Notes under the pieces: generated by a model
The model's database searches: none
Told to the model about the DNA's origin: nothing
The model's input: the letters and a program-made list of their open reading frames with translations, nothing else
Assembly (NCBI RefSeq): GCF_001695835.1
Contig: NZ_MBSO01000020.1
Location: forward strand, 1-64,000
Direction: 5' to 3'
Source of the DNA: Ensifer sp. LC11
GTDB taxonomy: Bacteria > Pseudomonadota > Alphaproteobacteria > Rhizobiales > Rhizobiaceae
DNA length: 64,000 nt
Program-made: the position numbers and the translations under genes
Shown here: positions 25,178-33,470 of the stretch, in pieces
How positions within the stretch are numbered: position 1 is the first letter of the stretch
How the letters are laid out: every line of letters begins with the position of its first letter

Positions 25178-27138
25178 CCGGATCAACGACAACCGCTGGC
25201 CGCGATCGCAATGTCGACGTCACACGTGCCCGGCAAGTTCGGCCGCGGCTGACGGCCCTGTTCTCGGGGCGGCGGCAACTCCTTCATGGTCTGGGTGTTG
25301 CAGCGTGGTTTGCGGCTTTCCTTTATTTCTGGCGGTGGTGGCTCGATCCTGCCCATGTCGTGGCGTGGCCGTCCTATGTTCTCATCACGATCGTGATCGG
25401 TTGGATCACCCTGCTGCCGGTTTATTTCATCGTGATCTTTTCCGGTGCGAAGGTGGCGACAGCGCGCACGGGTCCGGTGCCGCAAGGTCGGATTGCCATG
25501 GTCGTGACGAAGGCTCCTTCCGAGCCCTTTGCCGTCGTGCGCAAGACATTGCTCGCCATGCTCGACCAGACCGGCTGCGAGTTCGATGTGTGGCTCGCCG
25601 ACGAAGATCCGTCTCCCGAAACGGCTCAGTGGTGCGCGGTGCACGGGGTTCTGATTTCCACGCGAAAGGGCGTTGCCGACTACCATCGCTCGGCGTGGCC
25701 GCGCCGGACCCGCTGCAAGGAGGGGAACCTTGCTTACTTCTATGATCATTACGGCTACGAACGCTATGATTTCGTCGCCCAGTTCGACGCCGACCACGTG
25801 CCCGAAACCACCTATCTCGTCGAGATCCTGCGCCCGTTCAATGATCCGGCGGTCGGTTATGTTTCAGCGCCGAGCATTTGCGATGCCAACGCTGCGACAA
25901 GCTGGGCGGCGCGCGGGCGCCTCTACGCCGAGGCGAGCATGCATGGAGCGCTTCAGGCCGGCTACAACAATGGCTGGGCACCGCTGTGCATCGGCTCTCA
26001 CTATGCGGTTCGGACCAAGGCTCTGAAGCAGATCGGCGGATTGGGGCCGGAACTGGCCGAAGATCACTCGACCACGCTGATCATGAACGCCCATGGATGG
26101 CGCGGAGTGCATGCACTGAACGCGATCGCCCATGGCGACGGACCCGCGAACTTTGCCGATCTCGCCGTTCAGGAGTTTCAGTGGGCACGCAGCCTGGTCA
26201 CGATCCTGTTGACATATTCGCCGGTCTACGTGCCGCGCCTGTCGCCGCGGCTGCGCTTCCAGTTCCTGTTCTCGCAGCTTTGGTATCCGCTGTTTTCGTC
26301 CTTCATGGCGCTGATGTTCGTGATGCCGATCGTCGCGCTGTTCATGGGGCGCGCCTTCGTTGCGGTCAACTATCCCGATTTCCTGCTGCATTTTGCGCCG
26401 CTGTCGCTGGTGTTGGTCGTCCTTGCCTATTTCTGGCGTTCGACGGGCACTTTCCGACCCCATGACGCACGCGTTCTGAGCTGGGAAAGCACCTTGTTCC
26501 TGTTCGCGCGGTGGCCGTGGTCGTTGCTCGGTTGTCTCGCAGCGGTCCGTGATCGTTTTACGGGCTCGTTCGTCGACTTTCGCATCACGCCAAAGGGGAG
26601 CGGTGCTGCCCAGTCGTTGCCGCTCCGGGTGCTGATGCCCTACCTCGTTCTCTCCTTGACCTCGGCACTTGCGGCCTGGTTCATATCCGACGCCGGAACG
26701 GCGCGTGGGTTCTATGTCTTCTCCGGGATCAATGCCCTCATCTATGCGGGATTGGTGGCGGTGATCCACATCTGCCATGCGCGTGAAAACCGGCTGGCGC
26801 TGGTCCCGCGTTCAACGATGACGGCGGCAACGGCCGCTTGCCTGGTGCTGGTCTCAGTGTTGTCGGCCCAGTCGGCCGTGCGCCATGGCGCCGAAGCGAC
26901 GGAGGCCCTCTCCCATGGCCTGGGCTTCGTCACTTTCACCGAGACCAAATACACCGTTGCCGGCGCCGGGCACGGCACAAATCTGAAGATCGTCCGCTTC
27001 CGCTTGAAGTGGAAAGGGTTTTCACAACCGTCCGACGACGGTCCGCGCGTTGAAGCCAATGCATCGAGTTTCGGTCAACCAGGGACAGGGGACGTGACGA
27101 CGACCAGGAAGGTCGCCCGGTTACATGTGCCGTCATGA
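25174..27138 (+). CDS. apsS: membrane GT2 polysaccharide synthase (cellulose-synthase-like)
   Basis: A 654-aa protein starting in an ATGA overlap with the epimerase gene. Two N-terminal helices (about 35-90) are followed by a cytosolic GT-A domain with LADEDPSPE (Asp143, Asp145), DxD at 205-207 (FDADH), and the base motif AED (295-297); then four or more C-terminal helices and a second hydrophobic block (about 500-600). The Q(Q/R)xRW motif of processive synthases reads QEFQW (333-337), lacking both usual Arg positions. It should polymerise a sugar nucleotide and export the chain. No PilZ domain is visible. The name follows the recalled S. meliloti arabinose-containing polysaccharide cluster. 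Confidence 0.85.
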   Translation: MTGSTTTAGRDRNVDVTRARQVRPRLTALFSGRRQLLHGLGVAAWFAAFLYFWRWWLDPAHVVAWPSYVLITIVIGWITLLPVYFIVIFSGAKVATARTGPVPQGRIAMVVTKAPSEPFAVVRKTLLAMLDQTGCEFDVWLADEDPSPETAQWCAVHGVLISTRKGVADYHRSAWPRRTRCKEGNLAYFYDHYGYERYDFVAQFDADHVPETTYLVEILRPFNDPAVGYVSAPSICDANAATSWAARGRLYAEASMHGALQAGYNNGWAPLCIGSHYAVRTKALKQIGGLGPELAEDHSTTLIMNAHGWRGVHALNAIAHGDGPANFADLAVQEFQWARSLVTILLTYSPVYVPRLSPRLRFQFLFSQLWYPLFSSFMALMFVMPIVALFMGRAFVAVNYPDFLLHFAPLSLVLVVLAYFWRSTGTFRPHDARVLSWESTLFLFARWPWSLLGCLAAVRDRFTGSFVDFRITPKGSGAAQSLPLRVLMPYLVLSLTSALAAWFISDAGTARGFYVFSGINALIYAGLVAVIHICHARENRLALVPRSTMTAATAACLVLVSVLSAQSAVRHGAEATEALSHGLGFVTFTETKYTVAGAGHGTNLKIVRFRLKWKGFSQPSDDGPRVEANASSFGQPGTGDVTTTRKVARLHVPS

Positions 27139-27188
27139 CGACGGCGAGCAGTCGAGTTTGTAAGGTCTCCAACGCGAGGAGTAACGCA

Positions 27189-27704
27189 ATGAAAGGGTCG
27201 TTGAAAGTCATTGTTCTGCCGCTGCTGCTGCCGCTTGCAGCCGCCGCGTTCTACATGGGTGCCCAACCCGTCAAGGCGAAGATGGAAATCAAGCCGACGC
27301 CACTGAGCGCCTATGAAGTCTATTCGCTCTATCGAAACAAGACATGGGAATGGTCGACCGGTGGCGCTCGCTTCACCGCGCACGATCGCAAGCTCGTCGC
27401 CTATGTCGATAAAGGCAAGGGCGATCGGTCGTTTGCCGAAGGCAACTGGTATGTCAGCGACCGCGGCATGATGTGCATGCAGGCCACCTGGACCACCTCT
27501 GCCGATGCGGGCAACGCCCGCAGCTGCTTCGGGCACGCCAGGATCGGTGACACCATCTATCAGCGGAAGGTGCCGAACGGGAAGTGGTACGTCTTCAGAC
27601 ATTCCAAGCCCCGCGCCGGTGATGAATACAACCGCTTTGTCGCCCACGACAACATCACGACAAAGGCACTACGGCTGAAGGAACAATTCCTTGCCAAAAA
27701 ATAG
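27189..27704 (+). CDS. DUF995 family exported protein
   Basis: A 171-aa protein. GAGGAG precedes the ATG at 27189, and a signal peptide follows (LKVIVLPLLLPLAAAAFYMG). The mature part fits DUF995: LSAYEVYSLYRNKTWEWSTG, FAEGNWYVSDRGMMCMQATW, and IYQRKVPNGKWYVFRHSKP. It is rich in Trp and Tyr, as in carbohydrate-binding surfaces. Probably periplasmic. It lies between the synthase and the hydrolase in the same unit and would correspond to the small 'H' protein of the S. meliloti aps cluster; its role is unknown. Confidence 0.8.
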   Translation: MKGSLKVIVLPLLLPLAAAAFYMGAQPVKAKMEIKPTPLSAYEVYSLYRNKTWEWSTGGARFTAHDRKLVAYVDKGKGDRSFAEGNWYVSDRGMMCMQATWTTSADAGNARSCFGHARIGDTIYQRKVPNGKWYVFRHSKPRAGDEYNRFVAHDNITTKALRLKEQFLAKK

Positions 27705-27727
27705 ATCTGCTGCCGCAGGAGGATGAA

Positions 27728-28684
27728 ATGAAACGCAAATTGGCACTCGCCCTATGCACTGCCCTGGCTCTGCAGTTGGAGTTTGGAGGCGGCTTCGTAT
27801 CGGTGTTGGCGCAGGAGCAAGCCAATCCTGCGGTGAATGCCGGTCAGATGATGATCGACAAGCGTCCCGTCATTCACCCGGGCGGAACGAAATTCGGCGC
27901 GTATGATCCGCACGGTGATTTCGGCGCCCAGAGCGATGTCTCGACGGAGGCTCTGTTCCTGCCCTGGGAAGACGTCGATCTCGCATCCCTGCGCACCGCT
28001 GACGAGTATGCGCTTCAGCGCGGTCGCAAACTGCTCATCACCATTGAGCCCTGGTCCTGGTCGCTTGATTGGAAGCTGACGCCGGCCCAGCTTCGCGACC
28101 GGATGCTCAGAGGCGAATATGATGCCAACATGGAGGCGATCGCCGACATGATCGCTGAGCTGAAGAGCCCCGTCATCGTGCGCTGGGGTCAGGAAATGGA
28201 GGACACCTCCGGGCGGTTCTCCTGGGCAGGCTGGGAACCCCAGGATTGGATCAAAGCCTACAAGCACGCGATGGACATCGTGCGCAAGAAGACGCCAAAG
28301 GTGCAGATCATGTGGTCGCCGAAGGGCTTGCCGAACCTTGATGACTACTATCCCGGTGACGACTATGTCGATCTCGTCGGTCTATCGGTCTTCGGGCTCG
28401 AGCCGTACGACAAGATCGAATACGGGGCGCCAAGGACGTTCACCGAGGCGCTGAAACCCGGCTACGATCTGGTAGCCAAGTACAACAAGCCGATCTGGGT
28501 GGCGGAACTCGGGTGGGAAGGCAGCCAGACCTATATGCAGCCCTGGATGGACACCGCGACGAAAGCGGATCCGCAGTTCCCGAATCTCACCGAAGTCGTC
28601 TACTTCAACGACCGTGACGTCATCGAGTGGCCACACGACCTTGGCCGGCCGAATTGGCGGGTGGTCAACGAGGCAACGAACTGA
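27728..28684 (+). CDS. GH26-like secreted glycoside hydrolase
   Basis: A 318-aa protein with a signal peptide (about residues 1-29) and a TIM-barrel hydrolase. The acid/base candidate is Glu in VIVRWGQEME and the nucleophile candidate is Glu in IWVAELGWEG, the spacing and context expected of GH26/clan A enzymes. GCAGGAGGATGAA precedes the ATG, 23 bp after the DUF995 gene. It probably cleaves the polymer made by this locus, to release or trim chains, much as cellulase genes accompany cellulose synthases. It is the last gene; the next gene is convergent. Confidence 0.82.
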   Translation: MKRKLALALCTALALQLEFGGGFVSVLAQEQANPAVNAGQMMIDKRPVIHPGGTKFGAYDPHGDFGAQSDVSTEALFLPWEDVDLASLRTADEYALQRGRKLLITIEPWSWSLDWKLTPAQLRDRMLRGEYDANMEAIADMIAELKSPVIVRWGQEMEDTSGRFSWAGWEPQDWIKAYKHAMDIVRKKTPKVQIMWSPKGLPNLDDYYPGDDYVDLVGLSVFGLEPYDKIEYGAPRTFTEALKPGYDLVAKYNKPIWVAELGWEGSQTYMQPWMDTATKADPQFPNLTEVVYFNDRDVIEWPHDLGRPNWRVVNEATN

Positions 28685-28714
28685 AGTCGCGATAGCGGCG
28701 AAGCCTCCGCCCAC

Positions 28715-28745
28715 AAAAAAGCCCCTCGCTTGAAGGCGAGAGGCT
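28715..28745 (-). terminator. intrinsic terminator of hppD
   Basis: On the minus strand a stem with GCCTCTCGCC / GCGAGGGGC and loop TTCAA is followed by TTTTTT (28720-28715). It ends hppD transcription and may also stop the convergent polysaccharide unit, where the T run is lacking. Confidence 0.88.
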
Positions 28746-28792
28746 CGAGTTTGAATAGCGCACAGCTATCGAGGTGCGACCGTCTGGCCGGA

Positions 28793-29905
28793 TTATTCGG
28801 CCGCCTGCGGTCCCAGTTCGCCGCGACGGATCTGGTCGGCCTCGATCGATTCGAACAGCGCGCGGAAATTACCCTCGCCAAAGCCCTCGTCACCCTTGCG
28901 CTGGATGAATTCGAAGAAGATCGGGCCGATCACGGTCTTCGAGAAGATCTGCAGCAGGATCTTCGTCATGCCGCCGTTCACTACACCTTCACCGTCGATC
29001 AGGATGCCGTGTTTCTTCATCCGCTCGATCGGCTCGTCATGGCCGTGCACACGGTCGTGCGACATCTGGTAATAGGTTTCCGGCGGGCCCGGCATGAATT
29101 TCAGGCCGTTGTCGGCGAGCTTGTCGGTGGCATCATAGATGCCTTCAGTGCCGACGGCGATGTGCTGGATGCCTTCGCCCTTGTACTTGCGCAGATACTC
29201 CTCGATCTGGCTCGTATCGTCCTTGGACTCGTTCAAGGGAATTCGGATCTTGCCGCAGGGCGAGGTGATCGCACGGCTGACGAGGCCGGTAATACGGCCG
29301 TCAATGTCGAAGAAGTGGATCTGGGTGAAATTGAACAGTTCACGATAGAAGGCCCACCACTTGTCCATGTTGCCGCGATAGACGTTGTGGGTCAGGTGAT
29401 CGAGATAGTAGAAGCCGACGCCCTCGGGCTTCGGATTGCGCTCGCCGGTCCATTCGAACTCGGCCTCATAGGCCGAGCCCTTGGCGCCGTAGGTTTCAAC
29501 GAAATAGAGCAGTGAGCCGCCGATGCCGACGATTGCCGGAACGTCGAGACACTTGTCGTTGCCTTCATAGGGCACCGCGCCCTTTGAGACCGCATGGTCG
29601 AAGGCATGTTTGGCATCGACAACGCGCCAGGCCATGGACGGGGCGCAGGGGCCGTGCTCATCGACGAAGCGCATGGCATGCGAACCGGGCTCGGCGTTCA
29701 GGATGTAATTGATGTCGCCCTGCCGCCAGACGGTGATGTTCTTGCTTTTGTGCTTGGCAACCGGGCTGTAGCCCATGCGGGTAAAGAGCTCGGCGAGTTT
29801 TTCGGGCTCCGGATGGGCAAATTCGACGAATTCGAAGCCGTCTGTGCCGGCGGGGTTTTCAGCCGTGATCGTTGCCGGCGGGGCGTCATGTGGGAAGGGG
29901 CCCAT
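28793..29905 (-). CDS. hppD: 4-hydroxyphenylpyruvate dioxygenase
   Basis: A 370-aa non-heme iron enzyme turning 4-hydroxyphenylpyruvate into homogentisate, the second step of tyrosine breakdown. AGGAGACTTCCG before the ATG at 29905 fixes the start; the longer frame runs through the promoter region. It has two glyoxalase-like halves. The iron ligands are visible as His170 (LDHLTHN), His248 (GIQHIAV) and Glu332 (FFEFIQRKGD). The C-terminal gate helix is complete. It is divergent from an Lrp-type regulator that probably controls it. Confidence 0.96.
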   Translation of the reverse strand: MGPFPHDAPPATITAENPAGTDGFEFVEFAHPEPEKLAELFTRMGYSPVAKHKSKNITVWRQGDINYILNAEPGSHAMRFVDEHGPCAPSMAWRVVDAKHAFDHAVSKGAVPYEGNDKCLDVPAIVGIGGSLLYFVETYGAKGSAYEAEFEWTGERNPKPEGVGFYYLDHLTHNVYRGNMDKWWAFYRELFNFTQIHFFDIDGRITGLVSRAITSPCGKIRIPLNESKDDTSQIEEYLRKYKGEGIQHIAVGTEGIYDATDKLADNGLKFMPGPPETYYQMSHDRVHGHDEPIERMKKHGILIDGEGVVNGGMTKILLQIFSKTVIGPIFFEFIQRKGDEGFGEGNFRALFESIEADQIRRGELGPQAAE

Positions 29906-30014
29906 CGGAAGTCTCCTCTTATTCTTCCAAACTTTGCTGGAGTATGACGCAAATCCCATGCATGATGCTTGTATTCTTGCGCGTTTTTGGCAGGATGCCG
30001 CACGAAACATGCAA

Positions 30015-30025
30015 AATACTGTATT
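30015..30025. promoter_or_regulatory. palindrome in the hppD/lrp promoter region
   Basis: AATACTGTATT is an 11-bp palindrome about a dozen bases before the Lrp-type gene and 110 bp from the hppD start. Lrp/AsnC proteins often repress themselves and activate the divergent gene from such sites. It is short, so this is tentative. Confidence 0.35.
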
Positions 30026-30036
30026 AGGGTGCACGA

Positions 30037-30516
30037 ATGGAGCAGCTTGACGGCTTCGATCTCAAGATTCTCAGCGAGTTGCAGCGCGACGGGCATCTGA
30101 CCAACAATGAACTGTCCGAACGCATCGCGCTTTCGCCGTCGCAATGCTCGCGGCGACGTACCCGGCTCGAAGCGGAAGGCTACATCATCGGCTATCAGGC
30201 GCAGATCGACCGGCAGAAGCTCGGTCTCGACCTGATGGTGGTGATCTCGGTGACGCTCGCCACCCACAACCGCGACAATGCCAAGCGCTTCGGCAAGCTC
30301 GTCTCCAGCCTGCCGGAGGTGCTGGAGGCTTACGCACTGACCGGCGAGATGGACTACCACCTGCGGGTGGTAACCCCTGACCTCGCGGGCCTCTCGCGTT
30401 TCGTCAACGACGTGCTTTTGCCGCATGACAGCGTGCAGCACGTCAAGACCTCGATCGTTCTCGAAACGCTGAAAAGCTTCGAAGGCGTGCCGATTCCGGA
30501 GCGGATGAAAGGCTAA
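30037..30516 (+). CDS. Lrp/AsnC family transcriptional regulator
   Basis: A 159-aa protein of normal Lrp length: N-terminal helix-turn-helix (DLKILSELQRDGHLTNNELS; IALSPSQCSRRRTRLEAEGY) and a C-terminal RAM/ligand domain (LPEVLEAYALTGEMDYHLRV). It is divergent from hppD, so the likely role is to sense tyrosine, phenylalanine or a related amino acid and activate hppD. It ends four bases before the convergent marR-type gene. Confidence 0.92.
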   Translation: MEQLDGFDLKILSELQRDGHLTNNELSERIALSPSQCSRRRTRLEAEGYIIGYQAQIDRQKLGLDLMVVISVTLATHNRDNAKRFGKLVSSLPEVLEAYALTGEMDYHLRVVTPDLAGLSRFVNDVLLPHDSVQHVKTSIVLETLKSFEGVPIPERMKG

Positions 30517-30520
30517 GTCT

Positions 30521-30991
30521 TCACGTGTCCCGTGCGGCGCGCCTCTCCAGCTTGCCGATGGCGCGCTCCACCGCTTGCAGGCCGACAGCCAACGCCTGCA
30601 TTCCGGTCGGGCCGATCAGTGTGCCCAATTCGGCCTGATAGCTGGCTGCGAGTGCCGTCAGGTCGGCATAGGCGCGAGCGCCCGCCTTCGTCAGTTCCAA
30701 ATGTTCGGAGCGGCGATCGCCTTCGTCTTCATTGCGGGTCAACCAGCGACGGTGCTCGAGCGCCGCGACCGCGCGGCTCACCTTGGTCTTGTGCATGGCC
30801 GAGTGGGCTCCCACCTCGGTTGCCGTCATCGGGCGACTGGTGCTGCCAAGGGCCGCGAGCGTGCGCCATTCCGGGCGCGTGAGCTGGTAGCGCACCTTGT
30901 ATTGCGCGGCGAAGCGCAAGGCGACGAATTCCGCCGCGCGGTTCAAGCGGTAGGGCAGAAAGGCATTGAGCTCGAAGCCATCGGTGGCCAT
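30521..30991 (-). CDS. MarR family regulator of homogentisate genes
   Basis: A 156-aa winged-helix protein. AAGGA before the ATG at 30991 supports this start; the longer frame runs into the operator region. The DNA-binding part is MTATEVGAHSAMHKTKVSRA with the wing around RNEDEGDRRSEHLELTKAG. It is divergent from hmgA. By position it is the counterpart of HmgR-type repressors that release hmgA-fah-maiA when homogentisate is present; the ligand here is inferred. Confidence 0.9.
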   Translation of the reverse strand: MATDGFELNAFLPYRLNRAAEFVALRFAAQYKVRYQLTRPEWRTLAALGSTSRPMTATEVGAHSAMHKTKVSRAVAALEHRRWLTRNEDEGDRRSEHLELTKAGARAYADLTALAASYQAELGTLIGPTGMQALAVGLQAVERAIGKLERRAARDT

Positions 30992-31003
30992 CGTGGTGTC
31001 CTT

Positions 31004-31038
31004 GATAGTTACAAAATCGATAGTTACGATTGCAACTA
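31004..31038. promoter_or_regulatory. operator region between marR-type gene and hmgA
   Basis: GATAGTTAC occurs twice (31004-31012 and 31019-31027), 15 bp apart. The second copy is part of the inverted repeat TAGTT-N8-AACTA (31021-31038). The cluster begins 12 bp upstream of the marR-type start and would cover its promoter; it is also upstream of hmgA. Confidence 0.6.
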
Positions 31039-31167
31039 ATATGCCGAAGGTGATGGTCTCGTCCACTCGGGATCGAGCCATTGCGGCGGTGTTTGGGATC
31101 GCGCCGGACCCTTTCTTCGGGTCGCTTCAAAGCTGGAGCCAGGTGCCCACGGGAGGAGGATCGAACC

Positions 31168-32535
31168 ATGCTCGACAAGGCAGGCCAAAAGGCCGATGCA
31201 AAGGCAAAGGCAGGCGAAGCGCTCGGCTACATGCCCGGCTTCGGCAATGATTTCGAGACCGAAAGCCTGCCCGGCGCGCTGCCGCAGGGACAGAACAGCC
31301 CGCAGAAATGCGCCTATGGGCTCTATGCCGAGCAGCTGTCCGGCTCACCCTTCACCGCACCGCGCGGCACCAACGAGCGTTCCTGGCTCTACCGCATCCG
31401 CCCGAGCGTTCGCCATACGGGACGCTTCAGCAAGATCGACTACCCGCTCTGGAAGACGGCGCCGCATGTGGCCGAACACTCGCTGGCGCTCGGCCAGCTG
31501 CGCTGGAATCCGTTGCCGGTTCCGACGGAAAAGCTGAATTTCCTTGAGGGCATCCGCACGATGACGACGGCGGGCGACGCGCCGACGCAGACGGGCATGG
31601 CGGCGCATGCCTATGCCTTCAACGCCGACATGGTGGATGACTACTTCTTCAATGCCGACGGCGAGCTCTTGATCGTTCCGGAAATGGGCGCGATCCAGGT
31701 GTTCACGGAACTCGGCAGGATGGACGTCGAGCCCTCGGAAATCTGCATCGTGCCGCGCGGCACCATGTTCAAGGTGACGCGGCTTGGCGAGGAGAAGGTC
31801 TGGCGCGGCTACATCTGCGAAAACTACGGCGCCAAGTTCACGCTGCCCGACCGCGGCCCGATCGGCGCCAACTGCCTTGCCAATCCGCGTGACTTCAAGA
31901 CACCGGTCGCTGCCTTCGAGGAGAAGGAGACGCCCTGCCGCGTGCATGTGAAGTGGTGCGGCGGTTTCCACGTGACCGAGATCGGCCATTCACCACTCGA
32001 CGTGGTCGCCTGGCACGGCAACTACGCGCCGTATAAATACGACCTGAAGACCTACTCGCCTGTTGGCGCGATCCTGTTCGATCATCCGGACCCGTCGATC
32101 TTCACGGTGCTGACGGCACCTTCGGGCGAGGAAGGCACGGCGAATATCGATTTCGTCATCTTCCCGCCGCGCTGGCTGGTGGCCGAACACACCTTCCGGC
32201 CACCCTGGTACCACCGCAACATCATGAGCGAGTTCATGGGTCTGATCTACGGCCGCTATGACGCCAAGGAAGAGGGCTTCGTGCCCGGCGGCATGAGCCT
32301 GCACAACATGATGCTGGCGCACGGGCCGGACGCGTCGGGCTACGACAAGGCGACAAACAGTGAGTTGAAACCGGTGAAGCTCGACCATACGATGGCCTTC
32401 ATGTTCGAGACCCGCTTCCCGCAGCAGCTGACCCGCTTCGCCGCCGAACTGGAGACGTTGCAGGACAACTACATCGACTGCTGGACGGATCTCAAGAAGC
32501 GGTTCAACGGAACGCCGGAAGGCGATTGGTCTTGA
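31168..32535 (+). CDS. hmgA: homogentisate 1,2-dioxygenase
   Basis: A 455-aa cupin enzyme that opens the homogentisate ring to maleylacetoacetate. The ATG at 31168 follows GGGAGGAGGA. Family features: [20 protein letters not shown] at the N-terminus, the metal site with His and Glu in [12 protein letters not shown] and a second His in MMLAHGPD, and the long C-terminal tail. Length is normal. It begins the unit hmgA - MBL protein - fah - maiA, opposite the MarR-type gene. Confidence 0.96.
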   Translation: MLDKAGQKADAKAKAGEALGYMPGFGNDFETESLPGALPQGQNSPQKCAYGLYAEQLSGSPFTAPRGTNERSWLYRIRPSVRHTGRFSKIDYPLWKTAPHVAEHSLALGQLRWNPLPVPTEKLNFLEGIRTMTTAGDAPTQTGMAAHAYAFNADMVDDYFFNADGELLIVPEMGAIQVFTELGRMDVEPSEICIVPRGTMFKVTRLGEEKVWRGYICENYGAKFTLPDRGPIGANCLANPRDFKTPVAAFEEKETPCRVHVKWCGGFHVTEIGHSPLDVVAWHGNYAPYKYDLKTYSPVGAILFDHPDPSIFTVLTAPSGEEGTANIDFVIFPPRWLVAEHTFRPPWYHRNIMSEFMGLIYGRYDAKEEGFVPGGMSLHNMMLAHGPDASGYDKATNSELKPVKLDHTMAFMFETRFPQQLTRFAAELETLQDNYIDCWTDLKKRFNGTPEGDWS

Positions 32536-33401
32536 GTTCACGCCTCGTTTTGCTCGGCAGCAAGGGCGGTCCGGCGATCCGGCCGGGCGGTCCGTGGCCG
32601 ACCTCGTCGCTGCTGCAACTTGGTGGCCGGACTGTTGTCGTCGATTGCGGTCTCGGCGTTACCCGCGGACTGACGGATGCCGGCGTGCCGCTGAAGGCGC
32701 TGGATCTCATCGTCATCACCCATCTGCATTCGGACCACCTGCTTGAGCTTGGGCCGCTCATTCATACCGCCTGGACGGCGGGGTTGGCGCACCCGGTGCG
32801 AGTCTTCGGTCCGGCCGGAACCCGCGCCTATTGGCAGGGCTTCCTTCAAGCGATGGCCTTCGACATCGACATTCGCATCGTCGACGAAGGCCGGCCGGAT
32901 CTGCGCGCTCTTGTCGAGGTGATTGAGTTTTCTGAGGGGGAGGTCTTTTCCGACAACGGCCTGACACTCTCGGCCCTGCGTGTCGATCACCCGCCGGTGA
33001 CCGACTGTTTCGCGCTGCGTTTCGACCACGCGGAAGGCTCCGTCGTCTTCTCCGCTGATACCGCCTACTTCCCGCCACTCGCAGATTTCGCGAGGGATGC
33101 CGGCATTCTGGTCCACGAGGCGATGCTCGCCGAAGGGGTCGACCGGCTGGTGGCGCGCACCGGCAACGGCGCGCGGCTGAAGGAGCATCTGCTTGCGAGC
33201 CACACATTCGCCGAACAGGCGGCCGCGATCGCGACAGCGGCCGGTGTCGGCCGACTGGTGTTGCATCACCTCATTCCCGCTGACGACCCTGAGATATCGC
33301 AAGCCGACTGGATCGCGGCCGCCCGCAAAAGCTGGGCAGGTGCCTTGACGATCGCCGCCGACGGCCTTGTTGTGAAGATTGCGGACGATTCGTCCGCGTA
33401 A
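32532..33401 (+). CDS. metallo-beta-lactamase-fold hydrolase
   Basis: A 289-aa protein. I place the start at TTG 32532, which overlaps the hmgA stop (TTGA) and has GGAAGG nine bases upstream; a TTG at 32526 is possible. The zinc motif THLHSDH (about 63-69), a second-ligand His region [29 protein letters not shown] and a late His ([13 protein letters not shown]) show a full RNase Z/arylsulfatase-like MBL fold with both metal sites. It is translationally coupled to hmgA, so it is likely to act in or beside homogentisate breakdown, perhaps on a lactone or thioester by-product. The substrate is unknown. Confidence 0.8.
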   Translation: MSSRLVLLGSKGGPAIRPGGPWPTSSLLQLGGRTVVVDCGLGVTRGLTDAGVPLKALDLIVITHLHSDHLLELGPLIHTAWTAGLAHPVRVFGPAGTRAYWQGFLQAMAFDIDIRIVDEGRPDLRALVEVIEFSEGEVFSDNGLTLSALRVDHPPVTDCFALRFDHAEGSVVFSADTAYFPPLADFARDAGILVHEAMLAEGVDRLVARTGNGARLKEHLLASHTFAEQAAAIATAAGVGRLVLHHLIPADDPEISQADWIAAARKSWAGALTIAADGLVVKIADDSSA

Positions 33402-33470
33402 AGCAATTCCGCGAAGGCCGCGAAGCGGTCTCCGGTCTGGAACAATGAGAAGATTGAGAGGGAGGACTGC

